NCBI RefSeq assembly: GCF_000227685.2
Contig: NZ_CP007029.1
Location: forward strand, 1,834,501 to 1,898,500
From: Thioalkalivibrio paradoxus ARh 1
GTDB lineage: Bacteria; Pseudomonadota; Gammaproteobacteria; Ectothiorhodospirales; Ectothiorhodospiraceae
DNA: 64,000 bases
Direction of reading: 5' to 3'
Numbering within the stretch: position 1 is the first letter of the stretch; each line of letters starts with the position of its first letter. The position numbers were made by a program, and so were the translations under genes. A model generated the notes under the pieces. The model was given only the letters and a program-made list of their open reading frames with translations, was not told the origin of the DNA and did not search any database. Positions 21,758-33,547 of the stretch are shown one piece after another.

Positions 21758-21912
21758 TCCCGCCGGTCGTCGCGGCACGGGCCGAACCGCCCGTGCCGCG
21801 GCACGGGGCCGGCACCACCGCCATTCCAACTCGCGCCGGCGACGGCTATGATCCCCCTGTGCCGACAGCGTCGCCGCAGGCTCCGCGACGCCGTTAGACC
21901 AAAGGGGACATC

Positions 21913-23058
21913 ATGCGGTGGCAGCGGTGGGGTTCGGTCGCGCTGTTCCTGGCCAGTGCCGGGACTGCTCTTCTCGGGGGTTGCGGAAGCGGCGGCCCGG
22001 ACCCGGAGGCGGCGGATGCCCCGCCACCCTCGGTGACGGTAGTTCGGCTTGCGGCCGAACCCGTGACCGAAAAACAGGAGTTCGTCGGCCGTGTGGCGGC
22101 GGCTGAACGCGTCGAACTGCGGGCCCGAGTGCAGGGATTCCTGCAGGAACGAAGCTTCACCGAAGGGCAAACCGTCTCGGCGGGCGACGCGCTGTTCCGC
22201 ATCGAGCCGGATCCCTACCAGGCCATCGTGGCCCAGCGCGAGGCCGACCTGCATCGGGCGCAAGCCGAGCACACCAATTCCCAGGCACAGCTGCGCCGCG
22301 GGGAGGAGTTGTTGCGCAACAACGACATTCCTCGCGCCCGGGTCGACGAACTGCGTGCAGCCGAAGCCGTCGCCGAGGCCGGCATCGCGCAGGCCGAGGC
22401 AGCCCTGAAGGCTGCGCGGCTGAACCTCGACTATACCGAGATTCGTGCACCGATCGCCGGGCGCGTCGGCCTCGCCCGCTACACGGTCGGAAACTTGGTC
22501 GGCCCCGAGTCCGGCGTGCTCGCCACGTTGGTGCAGCAGGATCCGATCTACGTGCGGTTTCCGCTGACTCAGCACGACCTGCTGGCACACCGCACTCTGG
22601 TCCGGGAGAGCGGCGGCGACGCCAGCGCCGCGGTCGTGCACCTGCGACTGGCCGATGGCACGCGCTATGAACACTCGGGCCGCGTCGATTTCATCGACGT
22701 GACGGTAGATCCTGGCACCGACACCGTGCTGATCCGCTCCCGGTTCGAGAACCCGGACGGACTGCTGGTCGCGGGGCAGTACGTCGGTGTCCTGGTCGAG
22801 AGCGGCGAACCGGAGACCGGCGTGCTGGTACCGCAGTCGTCGCTACAGGTCGACCAGACGGGCTTCTTCGTGCTCGTGCTCGATGACGAAGATCGCGTCC
22901 AGGTCCGGCGAGTCGAGACCGGGCCGATGCTCGGGGGGCGCGCGGTCATCAAGGCCGGGCTCGCCCCCGGTGACCGAGTGGTGGTCGAGGGTGTGCAAAA
23001 GGTTCGTCCGGGACAGGCGGTCACGGCCACACCCTGGCAGCCGCCGGTTCGGGACTAG
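21913..23058 (+). CDS. RND efflux periplasmic adaptor lipoprotein
   Basis: A 381-residue membrane fusion protein. The N-terminal lipobox LLGGC places the lipidated cysteine at residue 24. Hairpin and lipoyl halves are seen (VELRARVQGFLQERSFTEG and YTEIRAPIAGRVGLARYTVG), followed by beta-barrel and membrane-proximal domains. It links the RND pump to an outer-membrane channel. The permease gene starts 6 bp downstream. No TolC-like gene or TetR-type regulator is adjacent, so a shared outer-membrane factor is likely. Drug or solvent specificity cannot be read from the sequence. Confidence 0.9.
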   Translation: MRWQRWGSVALFLASAGTALLGGCGSGGPDPEAADAPPPSVTVVRLAAEPVTEKQEFVGRVAAAERVELRARVQGFLQERSFTEGQTVSAGDALFRIEPDPYQAIVAQREADLHRAQAEHTNSQAQLRRGEELLRNNDIPRARVDELRAAEAVAEAGIAQAEAALKAARLNLDYTEIRAPIAGRVGLARYTVGNLVGPESGVLATLVQQDPIYVRFPLTQHDLLAHRTLVRESGGDASAAVVHLRLADGTRYEHSGRVDFIDVTVDPGTDTVLIRSRFENPDGLLVAGQYVGVLVESGEPETGVLVPQSSLQVDQTGFFVLVLDDEDRVQVRRVETGPMLGGRAVIKAGLAPGDRVVVEGVQKVRPGQAVTATPWQPPVRD

Positions 23059-23064
23059 GGCTCG

Positions 23065-26000
23065 ATGTTTTCCGCGATCTTCATCGACCGGCCGCGCCTG
23101 GCCATCGTGATCTCCGTGGTGATCACCCTCGCGGGGTTGATCGCGCTCACTCGCCTGCCGGTGGCCCAGTTCCCGGACATCGTGCCGCCGCAGGTGCAGG
23201 TCACCGCCTACTACCCCGGCGCCAGCGCCGAAGTGGTGGAGGCGGCGATCGCCCAGCCGGTGGAGGGTAAGGTCAACGGTGTGGACGACATGCTGTACAT
23301 GAAGTCCACGTCCACCAACAGCGGCGCCTATTCGCTGAACGTCACGTTCGAGCTGGGCAGCGATCCGGACATCAACGCGGTCAACGTGCAGAACCGCGTG
23401 GCACTTGCCGAGGCGCAGCTGCCCGAGGAGGTCAAGCGCCTGGGACTGACCGTCCGGAAGAAGTCGTCCGCGCTGTTGCAGGTAGTCGCGCTGTATTCCC
23501 CGAACCGCAGCTACGACGGCCTGTTCATCAGCAACTACGCGACCATCAACCTGATCGACACGCTGGCCCGGGTTCCCGGTGTCGGCGAAGTGTCGCTGCT
23601 GGGCGGGCAGGACTACAGCATGCGCGTCTGGCTCAGTTCCGAACGCCTGACGGCGTTGGGGTTGACCCCCACCGACGTCGTTCAGGCCATCCGCAGCCAG
23701 AACGTGCAAGCGGCGGTCGGCCGTATCGGGGCCCAACCGATGTCGGCCGACCACGCGTTTCAGATCACGTTGCAGACCCGTGGCCGGTTATCCGAGGTCG
23801 AGGAATTCGAACAGGTCGTGATCCGGGCCAATCCGGATGGTTCGACCGTCCGCGTGAAGGACGTCGGCCGCGTCGAGATGGGCGCGAAGAGCCTCGATGC
23901 CCAGGCACGCCTGAACGGCGGCGATACGGCCGCGATCGCAATCTACCAGGCGCCGGGTGCCAACGCGCTGGCGGTCGCCAAAGGTGTCCGGAAAGCGATG
24001 GAGGAATTGGCACAGCGCTTTCCGGACGATCTTGACTACGACGTCGTGCACGACTCTTCCGAGTTTGTCAGTGCAAGCCTCGAACAGGTCGTGCATACCC
24101 TGATCGAGGCCTTCGTGCTGGTCGTGCTGGTGGTGTTCCTGTTTCTCGGCAGTCTGCGCGCGACGCTGATCCCGATGATCGCGGTACCGGTGGCGCTGGT
24201 GGGCGCATTTGCCTTCCTGCTGCTGCTCGGATTCTCGGTCAACACCATTTCGCTGCTGGCGGTCGTTCTGGCGATCGGAATCGTGGTCGACGATGCGATC
24301 GTCGTGGTGGAGAACGTCGAGCGGATCATGGAGGAGGAAGGGCTCACGGCACGCGAAGCCGCGCGCAAGGCCATGACCCAGATCACCGGGCCGATTCTGG
24401 CGATCACGCTGGTGTTGCTGTCGGTGTTCGTGCCGGTCGCATTCATCCCCGGCATCACCGGCCAGATGTTCCAGCAGTTCGCCGCGGTGATCGCGTTCGC
24501 GATGCTGATCTCCGCGGTGAACGCGCTGACCCTGTCGCCGGCACTGTGCGCGTTGCTGCTGAAACCTGCCGGGCATCGCCGCGGCCCGATGCGCTATGTC
24601 CTGGGGGGCATCGACCGCGTGCGTGACGGCTACGCCTACCTGGTGGCCCGTCTGGTGCGCATCTCGGCGGTGGCCGCAGTCGTCGTGCTCGTGCTCGGTT
24701 TCGGAACCTTGGGCCTGTTCAAGGCCACCCCCGGGGGATTCCTGCCGCAGGAAGACCAGGGCGCGTACATGGCCGAGATCCAGTTGCCGCAGGGGGCGTC
24801 GGTCAACCGCACGTTGGAGGTTGTGAAGCAGGTCGAGCAGATCGCGGGCGCCGATCCCGCGGTGCAGGATGTGCTGTCCGTCGCCGGATTCAGCATCCTG
24901 GATGGCGCGGTACAACCCAACAGCGCGTTCCTGATCGGTCGTCTGAAACCCTTCGAGGAGCGCAGGACCGCGGATCTGGGCGTGGAGGCAGTGATCGCGC
25001 GACTGGCGGCCGATGCGAACGCGATCCCCGGAGCCCGCGTGATGCCGTTCAACCTGCCGCCGATCGTCGGTCTCGGAACCGGCGGCGGGTTCGACTATCA
25101 GCTCCAGGATCTGCTCGGACGTTCACCCGACGAACTCGCGGCCGCGATGCGTGGCCTCGTGTTCGCGGCCAACCAGCACCCGGACCTGCAGGCGGTGTAC
25201 TCGACCTGGGCGACTGACAATCCGCAGGTGTTCCTGGACATCGACCGTGACAAGGCACAGGCCCTGGGTGTGCAGATCGGCGACATCTTTGCCGCGCTTC
25301 AAACGACGCTGGGCGGTGCCTACGTCAACGACTTCAACCGTTTCGGGCGGGTCTGGCAGGTCAATGTGCAGGGCGACGAGATGGACCGCGCACAGTTTGA
25401 CGACGTGTTTCGAATCCACGTCCGCAACGACCAGGGCGAGATGGTTTCGCTGCGCGCGCTTGCGGAGCCCGAGTTGATCCTGGGGCCGCAATTGCTGCAA
25501 CGCTACAACAACTACCGCAGCGTGAGCATCAGCGGAACCCCGGCCCCCGGACGCAGTTCCGGAGACGCGCTGGACGCGATGGAAACGCTCTCGGACGAAA
25601 CTCTGCCGACAGGGTTCGGCTTCGAATGGACCGGCACCTCGCTGCAGGAGAAGGAGGCCGGAGGGCAGACGGTGATCGTGCTCGCGCTGGCCGTGCTGTT
25701 CGCCTACCTGTTCCTCGTCGCGCTCTACGAGAGTTGGTCGATGCCTGCAGCCGTCCTGCTCTCGGTCGTCGTCGCGGTTCTGGGCGCGATGATCGCACTG
25801 TGGGTCACGGGCCTCGCGAACGATCTGTACGCCCAGATCGGTATCGTCGTACTGATCGGGCTCGCGGCCAAGAACGCGATCCTGATCGTCGAGTTCTCGA
25901 TGCAGGAACGCAAATCGGGCGCCCCGCTGCTGGAGGCGGCGACCAACGGTGCCCGGATGCGCATCCGGGCAGTGATGATGACCAGTTTCGCCTTCATCAT

Positions 26001-26205
26001 GGGCCTGGTGCCGCTGGTGACCGCGGTCGGTGCCGGCCAGGCCAGCCAGCGTGGTGTGGGTACCGCCGTGTTCGGCGGCATGCTTGCCGCCGTCCTGATC
26101 GGCGTGTTCCTGATCCCGATGCTCTATGTCGCGTTCCAGTGGCTGCGCGAGAAGTTCCACGGCACCCGAGGCACAGGGGTTGCCGTGGACGCCAAGGGTT
26201 CCTGA
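23065..26205 (+). CDS. RND multidrug efflux permease, HAE1 type
   Basis: A 1046-residue AcrB/MexB-like proton antiporter with 12 transmembrane segments in two halves, each followed by a large periplasmic loop. Proton-relay aspartates are in [20 protein letters not shown] of the fourth segment. [21 protein letters not shown] is the canonical first segment and [15 protein letters not shown] the tenth/eleventh region. The Asp-Asp pair points to HAE (organic compound) rather than heavy-metal (CusA) pumps. It is co-transcribed with the adaptor upstream. Confidence 0.93.
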   Translation: MFSAIFIDRPRLAIVISVVITLAGLIALTRLPVAQFPDIVPPQVQVTAYYPGASAEVVEAAIAQPVEGKVNGVDDMLYMKSTSTNSGAYSLNVTFELGSDPDINAVNVQNRVALAEAQLPEEVKRLGLTVRKKSSALLQVVALYSPNRSYDGLFISNYATINLIDTLARVPGVGEVSLLGGQDYSMRVWLSSERLTALGLTPTDVVQAIRSQNVQAAVGRIGAQPMSADHAFQITLQTRGRLSEVEEFEQVVIRANPDGSTVRVKDVGRVEMGAKSLDAQARLNGGDTAAIAIYQAPGANALAVAKGVRKAMEELAQRFPDDLDYDVVHDSSEFVSASLEQVVHTLIEAFVLVVLVVFLFLGSLRATLIPMIAVPVALVGAFAFLLLLGFSVNTISLLAVVLAIGIVVDDAIVVVENVERIMEEEGLTAREAARKAMTQITGPILAITLVLLSVFVPVAFIPGITGQMFQQFAAVIAFAMLISAVNALTLSPALCALLLKPAGHRRGPMRYVLGGIDRVRDGYAYLVARLVRISAVAAVVVLVLGFGTLGLFKATPGGFLPQEDQGAYMAEIQLPQGASVNRTLEVVKQVEQIAGADPAVQDVLSVAGFSILDGAVQPNSAFLIGRLKPFEERRTADLGVEAVIARLAADANAIPGARVMPFNLPPIVGLGTGGGFDYQLQDLLGRSPDELAAAMRGLVFAANQHPDLQAVYSTWATDNPQVFLDIDRDKAQALGVQIGDIFAALQTTLGGAYVNDFNRFGRVWQVNVQGDEMDRAQFDDVFRIHVRNDQGEMVSLRALAEPELILGPQLLQRYNNYRSVSISGTPAPGRSSGDALDAMETLSDETLPTGFGFEWTGTSLQEKEAGGQTVIVLALAVLFAYLFLVALYESWSMPAAVLLSVVVAVLGAMIALWVTGLANDLYAQIGIVVLIGLAAKNAILIVEFSMQERKSGAPLLEAATNGARMRIRAVMMTSFAFIMGLVPLVTAVGAGQASQRGVGTAVFGGMLAAVLIGVFLIPMLYVAFQWLREKFHGTRGTGVAVDAKGS

Positions 26206-26246
26206 GCACGCGGTCTTCGTCGGCCGCCTACCTTGGGGAAACGCAC

Positions 26247-27731
26247 ATGCCTGATTTTTCGGATCGAAGTCCCGTGACCTGGCTGACGCTGTGCCTCGCG
26301 CTCCTGTTCGCTTCGTGGACACTGGCCGCAGGCGCGGACGACGGCTCGCTGCCGGAACTCCAGGCGCCAAGCTTTTCACTGCCGTCCGCCTGGCACGGCG
26401 ATCTCGACGGCATGCGCGAGCGGCGTCTGATCCGTGTCGGCACCGCGTTTTCCCGGACCCATTATTTCCTCGACGGCTTGACCCAGCGGGGCCTTACCTA
26501 CGATCTCCTTCAGCAGTTCGAGGAATTCCTGAACCGGGAGCTGGAGACACCCAAGGCGCTGCCGGTCCGCATCCTGATCGTACCGATGCCCCGCGACCGG
26601 CTTCTCCCGGCCCTTGCGGCGGGACACCTGGACATCGTCGCCGCCAACCTGACGATCACCCCTGAACGCAGCGAAACCGTCGCATTCGCGGCACCGTTCG
26701 GTGTCGGCACCGCAGAAGTCGTCGTGCTCGGGCCGGAGTCGCCTGCCCTCGCCTCTCTCGACGACCTGGCGGGTACCACCGCCTATTTGCGCGAGTCCAG
26801 CAGCTACTGGTTGAGCGTCGAAGCGCTGAACCGGTCACTGGTGGAGCGCGGGCTTGCTCCGGTCCTTCGCTTCGCCGTGGATGCGCATCTGGAAGATGAA
26901 GACCTGCTGGAGATGGTCGCTGCCGGAATCCTGCCCTACGCGATCGTCGATGAACACAAGGCCCGGTTCTGGGCGGACGTGATCGACGGGCTCACTCTGA
27001 GGGAGGATCTCGCATTGCGTGAAGGTGCGGCCATCGCCTGGGCGCTGCGCAAGAACACTTCCGAACTCCAAGCGCTGGTCGACCGATTCGTCCCGGACGT
27101 GAAGGCCGGCAGCCTGACCGGCAACATCCTGCTGAAGCGTTATCTGCGCGACAACCCGTGGGTGCGCAACCCGGGCGCGACCGTGGACCGAAAGCGTTTC
27201 GAGGCGGTGATGCACTTGTTCCAGGAATATGCTGGACGTTACGGCTTCGACTGGCTGCTCGTCGCCGCCCAGGCCTACCAGGAGTCGCGCATCGACCAGA
27301 CCGCGCGCAGCCCGGCCGGCGCCATCGGCATCATGCAGCTGCTGCCGTCTACTGCGGCCGATCCGGCGGTGGGAATCCCGGACATCAGCACCGAGGAGAG
27401 CAACATTCATGCTGGCACCCGGTACCTGAGGGTGCTGGTCGACCAGTATCTCGCGGATCCCGAGCTCGATGATCTCAACCGGACGCTGCTTGCCTTTGCC
27501 GCGTACAACGCAGGTCCTGGCAACCTCAATCGCATACGGAACCGCGCCGCAGAAATGGACCTCGATCCCAACCGCTGGTTCGGGCATGCCGAACTCGCCG
27601 CGGCCAAGCTGATCGGCCGGGAAACCGTGACCTATGTCAGCAATATCGCGAAGTACTACTTTGCCTTCCGGCTCATCGCAGAACGGATCGAGGAGCGCGA
27701 ACGGGCGCGCCAGGCGGTCGAAACCCCCTGA
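26247..27731 (+). CDS. MltF-like membrane-associated lytic transglycosylase with solute-binding domain
   Basis: A 494-residue exported protein. A signal peptide (about 1-33, ending near TLAAGADD) is followed by a periplasmic solute-binding-like domain (about 60-290, RVGTAFSRTHYFLDG...LTITPERSETVAFAAPFG) and a C-terminal SLT lysozyme-like domain with the catalytic glutamate in AAQAYQESRIDQTARSPAGAIGIMQLLP. This is the MltF architecture, in which the N-domain regulates muramidase activity. GGGGA before the ATG at 26247 supports that start. It lies 41 bp after the RND permease and may be co-transcribed. Confidence 0.85.
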   Translation: MPDFSDRSPVTWLTLCLALLFASWTLAAGADDGSLPELQAPSFSLPSAWHGDLDGMRERRLIRVGTAFSRTHYFLDGLTQRGLTYDLLQQFEEFLNRELETPKALPVRILIVPMPRDRLLPALAAGHLDIVAANLTITPERSETVAFAAPFGVGTAEVVVLGPESPALASLDDLAGTTAYLRESSSYWLSVEALNRSLVERGLAPVLRFAVDAHLEDEDLLEMVAAGILPYAIVDEHKARFWADVIDGLTLREDLALREGAAIAWALRKNTSELQALVDRFVPDVKAGSLTGNILLKRYLRDNPWVRNPGATVDRKRFEAVMHLFQEYAGRYGFDWLLVAAQAYQESRIDQTARSPAGAIGIMQLLPSTAADPAVGIPDISTEESNIHAGTRYLRVLVDQYLADPELDDLNRTLLAFAAYNAGPGNLNRIRNRAAEMDLDPNRWFGHAELAAAKLIGRETVTYVSNIAKYYFAFRLIAERIEERERARQAVETP

Positions 27732-27787
27732 TTTTGTCCGGCTGCGCAGACCACCGTGCGGCCCCATTGCACGGCGGCAGGCAGCAC

Positions 27788-29167
27788 TCAGCGCGCGCCG
27801 GTCAGGACCACAGGATCGAGCAAACGGGCGAGCCGATCGCGGTCGATTCCGGTTTCCTCGGCGGCGACGTCCAGGATCGGACGCCCGCTGGCATAGGCCA
27901 TTTTCGCAATGCGCGCCCCGGCCTCGTAGCCGATCTCGGCGTTCAGCGCGGTGACCAGGATCGGGTTGCGTGCCAACGCCTGTTCGAGGCGTTCCCGGTT
28001 CACGGTGAACCCGGCGATCGCGCGGTCCGCGAGATGCTCCATCGCGTCTGCGAGCAATTCGATCTGCGTGAGCAGGTTGTCGGCAATCAACGGCAGCATC
28101 ACGTTCAGCTGAAAATTGCCGGACTGCGCGGCGAGACTGACTGCGGCATCGAGGCCGGTCACCTGCACGCAGGCCATCATCACCGCCTCCGGAATCACCG
28201 GGTTGACCTTGCCCGGCATGATCGAGCTGCCCGGCTGCAACGCCGGCAGCGCGATCTCGCCGAGGCCCGCCAGCGGCCCCGAATTCATCCAGCGCAGGTC
28301 GTTCGCGATCTTCAGCAGCGTGGTGGCCAGACCCCGCAACTGGCCGGACAACTCGGCTGCGGTGTCCTGGCTCGACAGCGCGGCAAACCCGTTGGGCTGG
28401 CGTACGAACGGCAACTCAAGACGCTGGGCGAGACGTTTCGCGACCTGTTCCCCGAAATTCTCCGGCGCATTGATACCGGTGCCGACCGCGGTCGCGCCGA
28501 TCGCCAGGCGGCACACCCGCCGTTCGGCATCCTGCACCCGCGCTTCTGCGAGCTCGAGCTGGGTACGCCATCCGGACAGCTCCTGCTCCATGCGCAGCGG
28601 CATCGCATCCATCAGGTGGGTACGCCCGGTCTTCACCACGCCGGCGAGTTCACGCTCGCGTTTCGCGATCGTCGCGATCAGGTGCCGCAGTGCCGGGCGC
28701 AGCCGGTGCTCGATCTCCAGCGCCGCGGCGACGTGGATCGCGGTCGGGATCACGTCGTTCGAACTCTGGCCCCGATTCACCTGGTCGTTCGGATGCACGG
28801 ACGTGCCGGCAGCAGCCGCGAGGTGGGCGATCACCTCGTTCATGTTCATGTTGGTGCTGGTTCCGGATCCCGTCTGGTACACATCTACCGGGAACGCATC
28901 CGGGTGCTGACCCAATGCGATCGCATCGGCTGCGTTGACGATCGCCGCCGCCTGATCCGGCGCAAGCAGCGACAGTTCCAGGTTCACCTCGGCACAGGCC
29001 GCCTTGATCTGGGCGAGCGCCCGGATGAAGGGTTTCGGCAACGGGCGCCTGGCAATCCGGAAGTTATCGACCGCGCGCTGCGTCTGCGCGCCCCACGGGG
29101 CATCGGCCGGGATTTTTACCTGCCCCATGCTGTCCTGCTCGGTACGCGTTTCGGGCTGTGACGACAT
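27788..29167 (-). CDS. fumC: Class II fumarate hydratase
   Basis: A 459-residue oxygen-stable fumarase. The family signature is GSSIMPGKVNPVIPEAVMM; other conserved blocks are GSGTSTNMNMNEVI and KTGRTHLMDAMP. The protein has the full length of FumC. It is convergent with the MltF-like gene and divergent from purB. No other TCA gene is adjacent. Confidence 0.94.
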   Translation of the reverse strand: MSSQPETRTEQDSMGQVKIPADAPWGAQTQRAVDNFRIARRPLPKPFIRALAQIKAACAEVNLELSLLAPDQAAAIVNAADAIALGQHPDAFPVDVYQTGSGTSTNMNMNEVIAHLAAAAGTSVHPNDQVNRGQSSNDVIPTAIHVAAALEIEHRLRPALRHLIATIAKRERELAGVVKTGRTHLMDAMPLRMEQELSGWRTQLELAEARVQDAERRVCRLAIGATAVGTGINAPENFGEQVAKRLAQRLELPFVRQPNGFAALSSQDTAAELSGQLRGLATTLLKIANDLRWMNSGPLAGLGEIALPALQPGSSIMPGKVNPVIPEAVMMACVQVTGLDAAVSLAAQSGNFQLNVMLPLIADNLLTQIELLADAMEHLADRAIAGFTVNRERLEQALARNPILVTALNAEIGYEAGARIAKMAYASGRPILDVAAEETGIDRDRLARLLDPVVLTGAR

Positions 29168-29315
29168 CGTTCCTCTCCGACAGGGTCAGGCCCGTCATTC
29201 TAGCCCGCAGGCACGGCAACCGCTCGCCCCCCCGGCTTGACCGCAGCGCACGCGCGCCCCCCACTTGCCGGGGGAGCACGCGGCAACACCGGCACGTTGC
29301 GCACGCCGGCTGTAC

Positions 29316-29321
29316 TATAAT
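29316..29321 (+). promoter_or_regulatory. Consensus -10 element of purB
   Basis: A perfect TATAAT lies 33 bp upstream of the purB start codon. No good -35 is found at 16-18 bp. The element is in the fumC-purB divergent spacer. Confidence 0.45.
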
Positions 29322-29333
29322 CCCCCGCCCTGA

Positions 29334-30731
<1,398 letters not shown>

Positions 30732-30744
30732 CCCGGCGAGTGCG

Positions 30745-31923
30745 ATGAACACCAACGCGCTGCTCGGCGGCCTGACCCCGGAGGAATTCCTCCGGGACTA
30801 CTGGCAGCAACGTCCGCTGCGGATCCGCCAGGCCATCCCCGGGTTCGTGAACCCGATCGACGCCGAAGACCTCGCCGGTCTCGCCTGCGAGGAGGACGTG
30901 CGCTCGCGCCTGGTGATCGGCCATCCCGACCGGCGCGACTGGCAGGTCGAGTACGGGCCGTTCCGTCCCGAACGCTTCGCAAGCCTGTCCGCGACCGCCT
31001 GGACCCTGCTCGTCTCGGAAGTGGAGCAGTACTGGCCTCCCGGACCCGAGTGGCTGCGGCGCTTCGACTTCATCCCGCGCTGGCGCCGCGACGACTTGAT
31101 GATCTCCTACGCGGTCCGCGACGGCTCGGTCGGCCCGCACATCGACGCCTACGACGTGTTCCTGTTCCAGGCACAGGGCCGGCGCCGCTGGCAGATCCAG
31201 GAGCCGCCGCCGAAGTCCCCGATCTGCCTTCCGGATCTGCCGCTCGCGATCCTGCGCAGCTTCACCCCCACCACCGAATGGGTGCTGGAACCGGGCGACA
31301 TGCTCTACCTGCCACCGGGCATCCCGCACCTGGGCATGGCGCTGGACGACGACTGCATGACCTGGTCGATCGGCTTTCGCGCCCCGGCCTGGCGGGATCT
31401 CGTCGGCGCCTTCCTCGAAGACCGCCTGGACCACGTCGGCCCCGAACTCGTCACCGACCCCGCACGCAAATCCTCCCGCCATGCCCACGAACTCGGCGCC
31501 GACGACCTCGCCGCGCTGCGCGATGGCCTGCTGGCCCGGCTGCGCACCGAACCCGACGCGCTGCACTGCTTCTTCGGCGAGTTCCTGACGCGCCCGCAAA
31601 CCCGCGACACCGAACCGGAAACGGCGGACGATGCGGCAAGCGAGCGACCCGAATGGGATCCGAACATGGCCTACCGCTTCGACCCCTCGCTGCGCCGCTA
31701 CTGGATCGACGGTCCCGACGGCCCGACGCTGTTCCTCGCCGGCCACGCGGTTCCCGCTCCGGGTCTTTCGCCCAACGAGGCGGAATCGCTCTGCCAGGCC
31801 GACACCGTGGTCCCCGAGCAATGGGCCACCCGCGTGCCGGGCCTCGTTCCGGTGTTCCGCGACCTGCTGGCCGCGGGACAGGTCGAGCCTGACGAGCCTG
31901 CAGACACCGGCGAGGCTCCGTGA
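30745..31923 (+). CDS. roxA: Ribosomal protein uL16 arginine hydroxylase, RoxA/YcfD family
   Basis: A 392-residue JmjC/cupin oxygenase dependent on Fe(II) and 2-oxoglutarate. The metal triad is H132-x-D134 (GPHIDAYDVFLFQ) and H195 (YLPPGIPHLG). The C-terminal part has the winged-helix region of the family, with an acidic insert near 285-305. YcfD hydroxylates an arginine of ribosomal protein L16. It follows purB closely and is likely in the same transcript. Confidence 0.88.
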   Translation: MNTNALLGGLTPEEFLRDYWQQRPLRIRQAIPGFVNPIDAEDLAGLACEEDVRSRLVIGHPDRRDWQVEYGPFRPERFASLSATAWTLLVSEVEQYWPPGPEWLRRFDFIPRWRRDDLMISYAVRDGSVGPHIDAYDVFLFQAQGRRRWQIQEPPPKSPICLPDLPLAILRSFTPTTEWVLEPGDMLYLPPGIPHLGMALDDDCMTWSIGFRAPAWRDLVGAFLEDRLDHVGPELVTDPARKSSRHAHELGADDLAALRDGLLARLRTEPDALHCFFGEFLTRPQTRDTEPETADDAASERPEWDPNMAYRFDPSLRRYWIDGPDGPTLFLAGHAVPAPGLSPNEAESLCQADTVVPEQWATRVPGLVPVFRDLLAAGQVEPDEPADTGEAP

Positions 31924-31992
31924 CGACCGTCGCGTCGCAGCAACCGGAAAGGTGACCTCCCCGCTCGCCTTGTGGCCAGTCGCCCCGGCTGA

Positions 31993-32037
31993 TTGACAGA
32001 CCCAAGGCAATGCCTAAGATGGATATACTCAAGGCAT
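31993..32037 (+). promoter_or_regulatory. vapBC promoter with repeated operator half-sites
   Basis: TTGACA (31993-31998) and TAAGAT (32015-32020) are spaced by 16 bp. Half-sites AGGCA (32005-32009) and TGCCT (32011-32015) flank the -10 region, and ATGCCT (32010-32015) pairs with AGGCAT (32032-32037). Such repeats over the core promoter fit autorepression by the VapBC complex. Confidence 0.55.
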
Positions 32038-32056
32038 ATCCCGCGCAGGTGGAACC

Positions 32057-32287
32057 ATGGACCAGGCCGCAGTCTTCAAGAGTAATCGCAGCCAAGCCAT
32101 CCGGCTGCCCAAGTCGGTCGCGCTGCCCGAGGATGTGAAACGAGTGAATGTCATCGCGATCGGCCGGGTGCGCATCCTTACTCCGGTGGGTGAGTCCTGG
32201 GATGGCTGGTTCGATGGTCCAGGCGTGACCGACGATTTCCTGGTCGACAGGGATCAACCGCAAGACCAGCGGCGTGAGGCATTTTGA
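32057..32287 (+). CDS. vapB: VapB-family antitoxin
   Basis: A 76-residue protein. The N-terminal AbrB/SpoVT-like DNA-binding half reads MDQAAVFKSNRSQAIRLPKS, typical of VapB/MvaT-type antitoxins. The C-terminal half with WDGWFDGPGVTDDF should wrap the toxin active site. Its TGA overlaps the vapC start by one base (TGATG). The complex would repress its own promoter. Confidence 0.9.
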   Translation: MDQAAVFKSNRSQAIRLPKSVALPEDVKRVNVIAIGRVRILTPVGESWDGWFDGPGVTDDFLVDRDQPQDQRREAF

Positions 32288-32688
32288 TGCTGAAGTACAT
32301 GTTGGACACCAACTTCTGCATCTTCACCATCAAGAACAAACCCCCGACCGTTCGCCAGCGCTTTGAGCAACATACCGGCCAGATGTGCATCAGCACGGTG
32401 ACGCTGATGGAGCTGGTCTACGGGTCCGAGAAATCCGTGGCACCGGCCAGGAATCTCGAGGTCATCGAAGGCTTCGTGGCCAGACTGGAAGTGCTCGACT
32501 ACGACCGCAGTGCGGCGGAGCATTCCGGACAACTCAGGGCCGAACTGGCTCGACTGGGCACGCCGATCGGCCCGTTTGACCAGATGATCGCGGGTCATGC
32601 GCGCAGTCGCGGATTGATCGTGATCACCAGCAACCGGGGGGAGTTCGGTCGGGTGCCGGGTCTTCGCGTAGAGGACTGGAATACCTGA
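32287..32688 (+). CDS. vapC: VapC PIN-domain ribonuclease toxin
   Basis: A 133-residue PIN nuclease. Acidic active-site residues are D7 (MLDTNFCIF), E42 (LMELVYGSEK) and D98 (GPFDQMIAGHA), with N116 in TSNRGEF. FDQMIAGHARSRGLIVITSN is the VapC signature. These toxins cut tRNA or rRNA when released from VapB. All catalytic residues are present, so it should be active. Confidence 0.92.
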   Translation: MLKYMLDTNFCIFTIKNKPPTVRQRFEQHTGQMCISTVTLMELVYGSEKSVAPARNLEVIEGFVARLEVLDYDRSAAEHSGQLRAELARLGTPIGPFDQMIAGHARSRGLIVITSNRGEFGRVPGLRVEDWNT

Positions 32689-32767
32689 CGCTCGTCCTCG
32701 TGTGAGCCGGCGGCTTGGCGATCGAAGATGATCTGTTCCATACGCGGAGCGGCTTTACCGGCCGGAT

Positions 32768-33547
32768 TCAACTCCGCGCGCGTCGGGTCCGCAGCAGTGG
32801 TGCCAGCAGGGCCAGAGCCGCCAGCGCGGCCAGGGCCAGCAGCAGTTGCGGGGTCAACACATCGCTCAGCGCGAACTCGCCCGCCGCTGCGATGCTGGAT
32901 ACCTGGTGCCCCAGCGTCGCCACCACGAAGGACAGCGGCAGCAAACCGAGGAAGGTCGCGAGGAGGACCCGTTTGAGCGGGATGGGAAAGATCACCGGCA
33001 CGATGTTCACAGCCCAGGCCGGCACCAGCGGGAACAGCCGGGCGGCGAGAATGAAATGGAACCCGTTCGCGGTCACGCCCGGTGTCACGGAGGCGAGCCG
33101 CGCGCCCCAGCGCCGGTGAATCGGTTCGTGGAAGAGCCGGCGCCCCAGGGCCGCAATCATCACCGCGCTGAACGCCGAGCCCAGCGCACTCAACACCGCA
33201 CCGAGCCCCGGGCCGAACAGAAAACCGCCGCTGAACATCAGCAGGAAGCCGCCCGGGAACGGCGTCACCTTGCCCACGGTCACCACCAGCACGTAGATCA
33301 CCGCAGCGGCGAGCGGCCAAACCTCCACCCAGAGCCGCAGGGCTGCCTGGGAATCGGCCGTCCAACCAAGCAGCGAAGGGCCGAACTGAGCGGCGGCTCC
33401 GGCGCCGGCCAGCAGCGCCAGACCCACCACGGCCAGCCACCACCACCGGACCTTCGAAGCGGGCGCATGTGGTTGCCCGCCGGCGGGGTGCACCGCGATG
33501 CCACCGTTGTCGGACCGCGGGGGCTGGAGGGTTTTGCTACTGGGCAT
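32768..33547 (-). CDS. TVP38/TMEM64 (VTT/DedA-related) family membrane protein
   Basis: A 259-residue inner-membrane protein with about five to six hydrophobic segments after a polar N-terminal tail of 30 residues. VTT-domain blocks are GKVTPFPGGFLLMFSGGFLFG and FILAARLFPLVPAWAVN, with re-entrant loops as in DedA/TVP38 proteins that act as lipid scramblases or flippases. The ATG at 33547 begins MPSSKTLQPPR; upstream in-frame sequence has no membrane or family features. It is convergent with vapC. Function in this organism is unknown. Confidence 0.8.
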   Translation of the reverse strand: MPSSKTLQPPRSDNGGIAVHPAGGQPHAPASKVRWWWLAVVGLALLAGAGAAAQFGPSLLGWTADSQAALRLWVEVWPLAAAVIYVLVVTVGKVTPFPGGFLLMFSGGFLFGPGLGAVLSALGSAFSAVMIAALGRRLFHEPIHRRWGARLASVTPGVTANGFHFILAARLFPLVPAWAVNIVPVIFPIPLKRVLLATFLGLLPLSFVVATLGHQVSSIAAAGEFALSDVLTPQLLLALAALAALALLAPLLRTRRARS

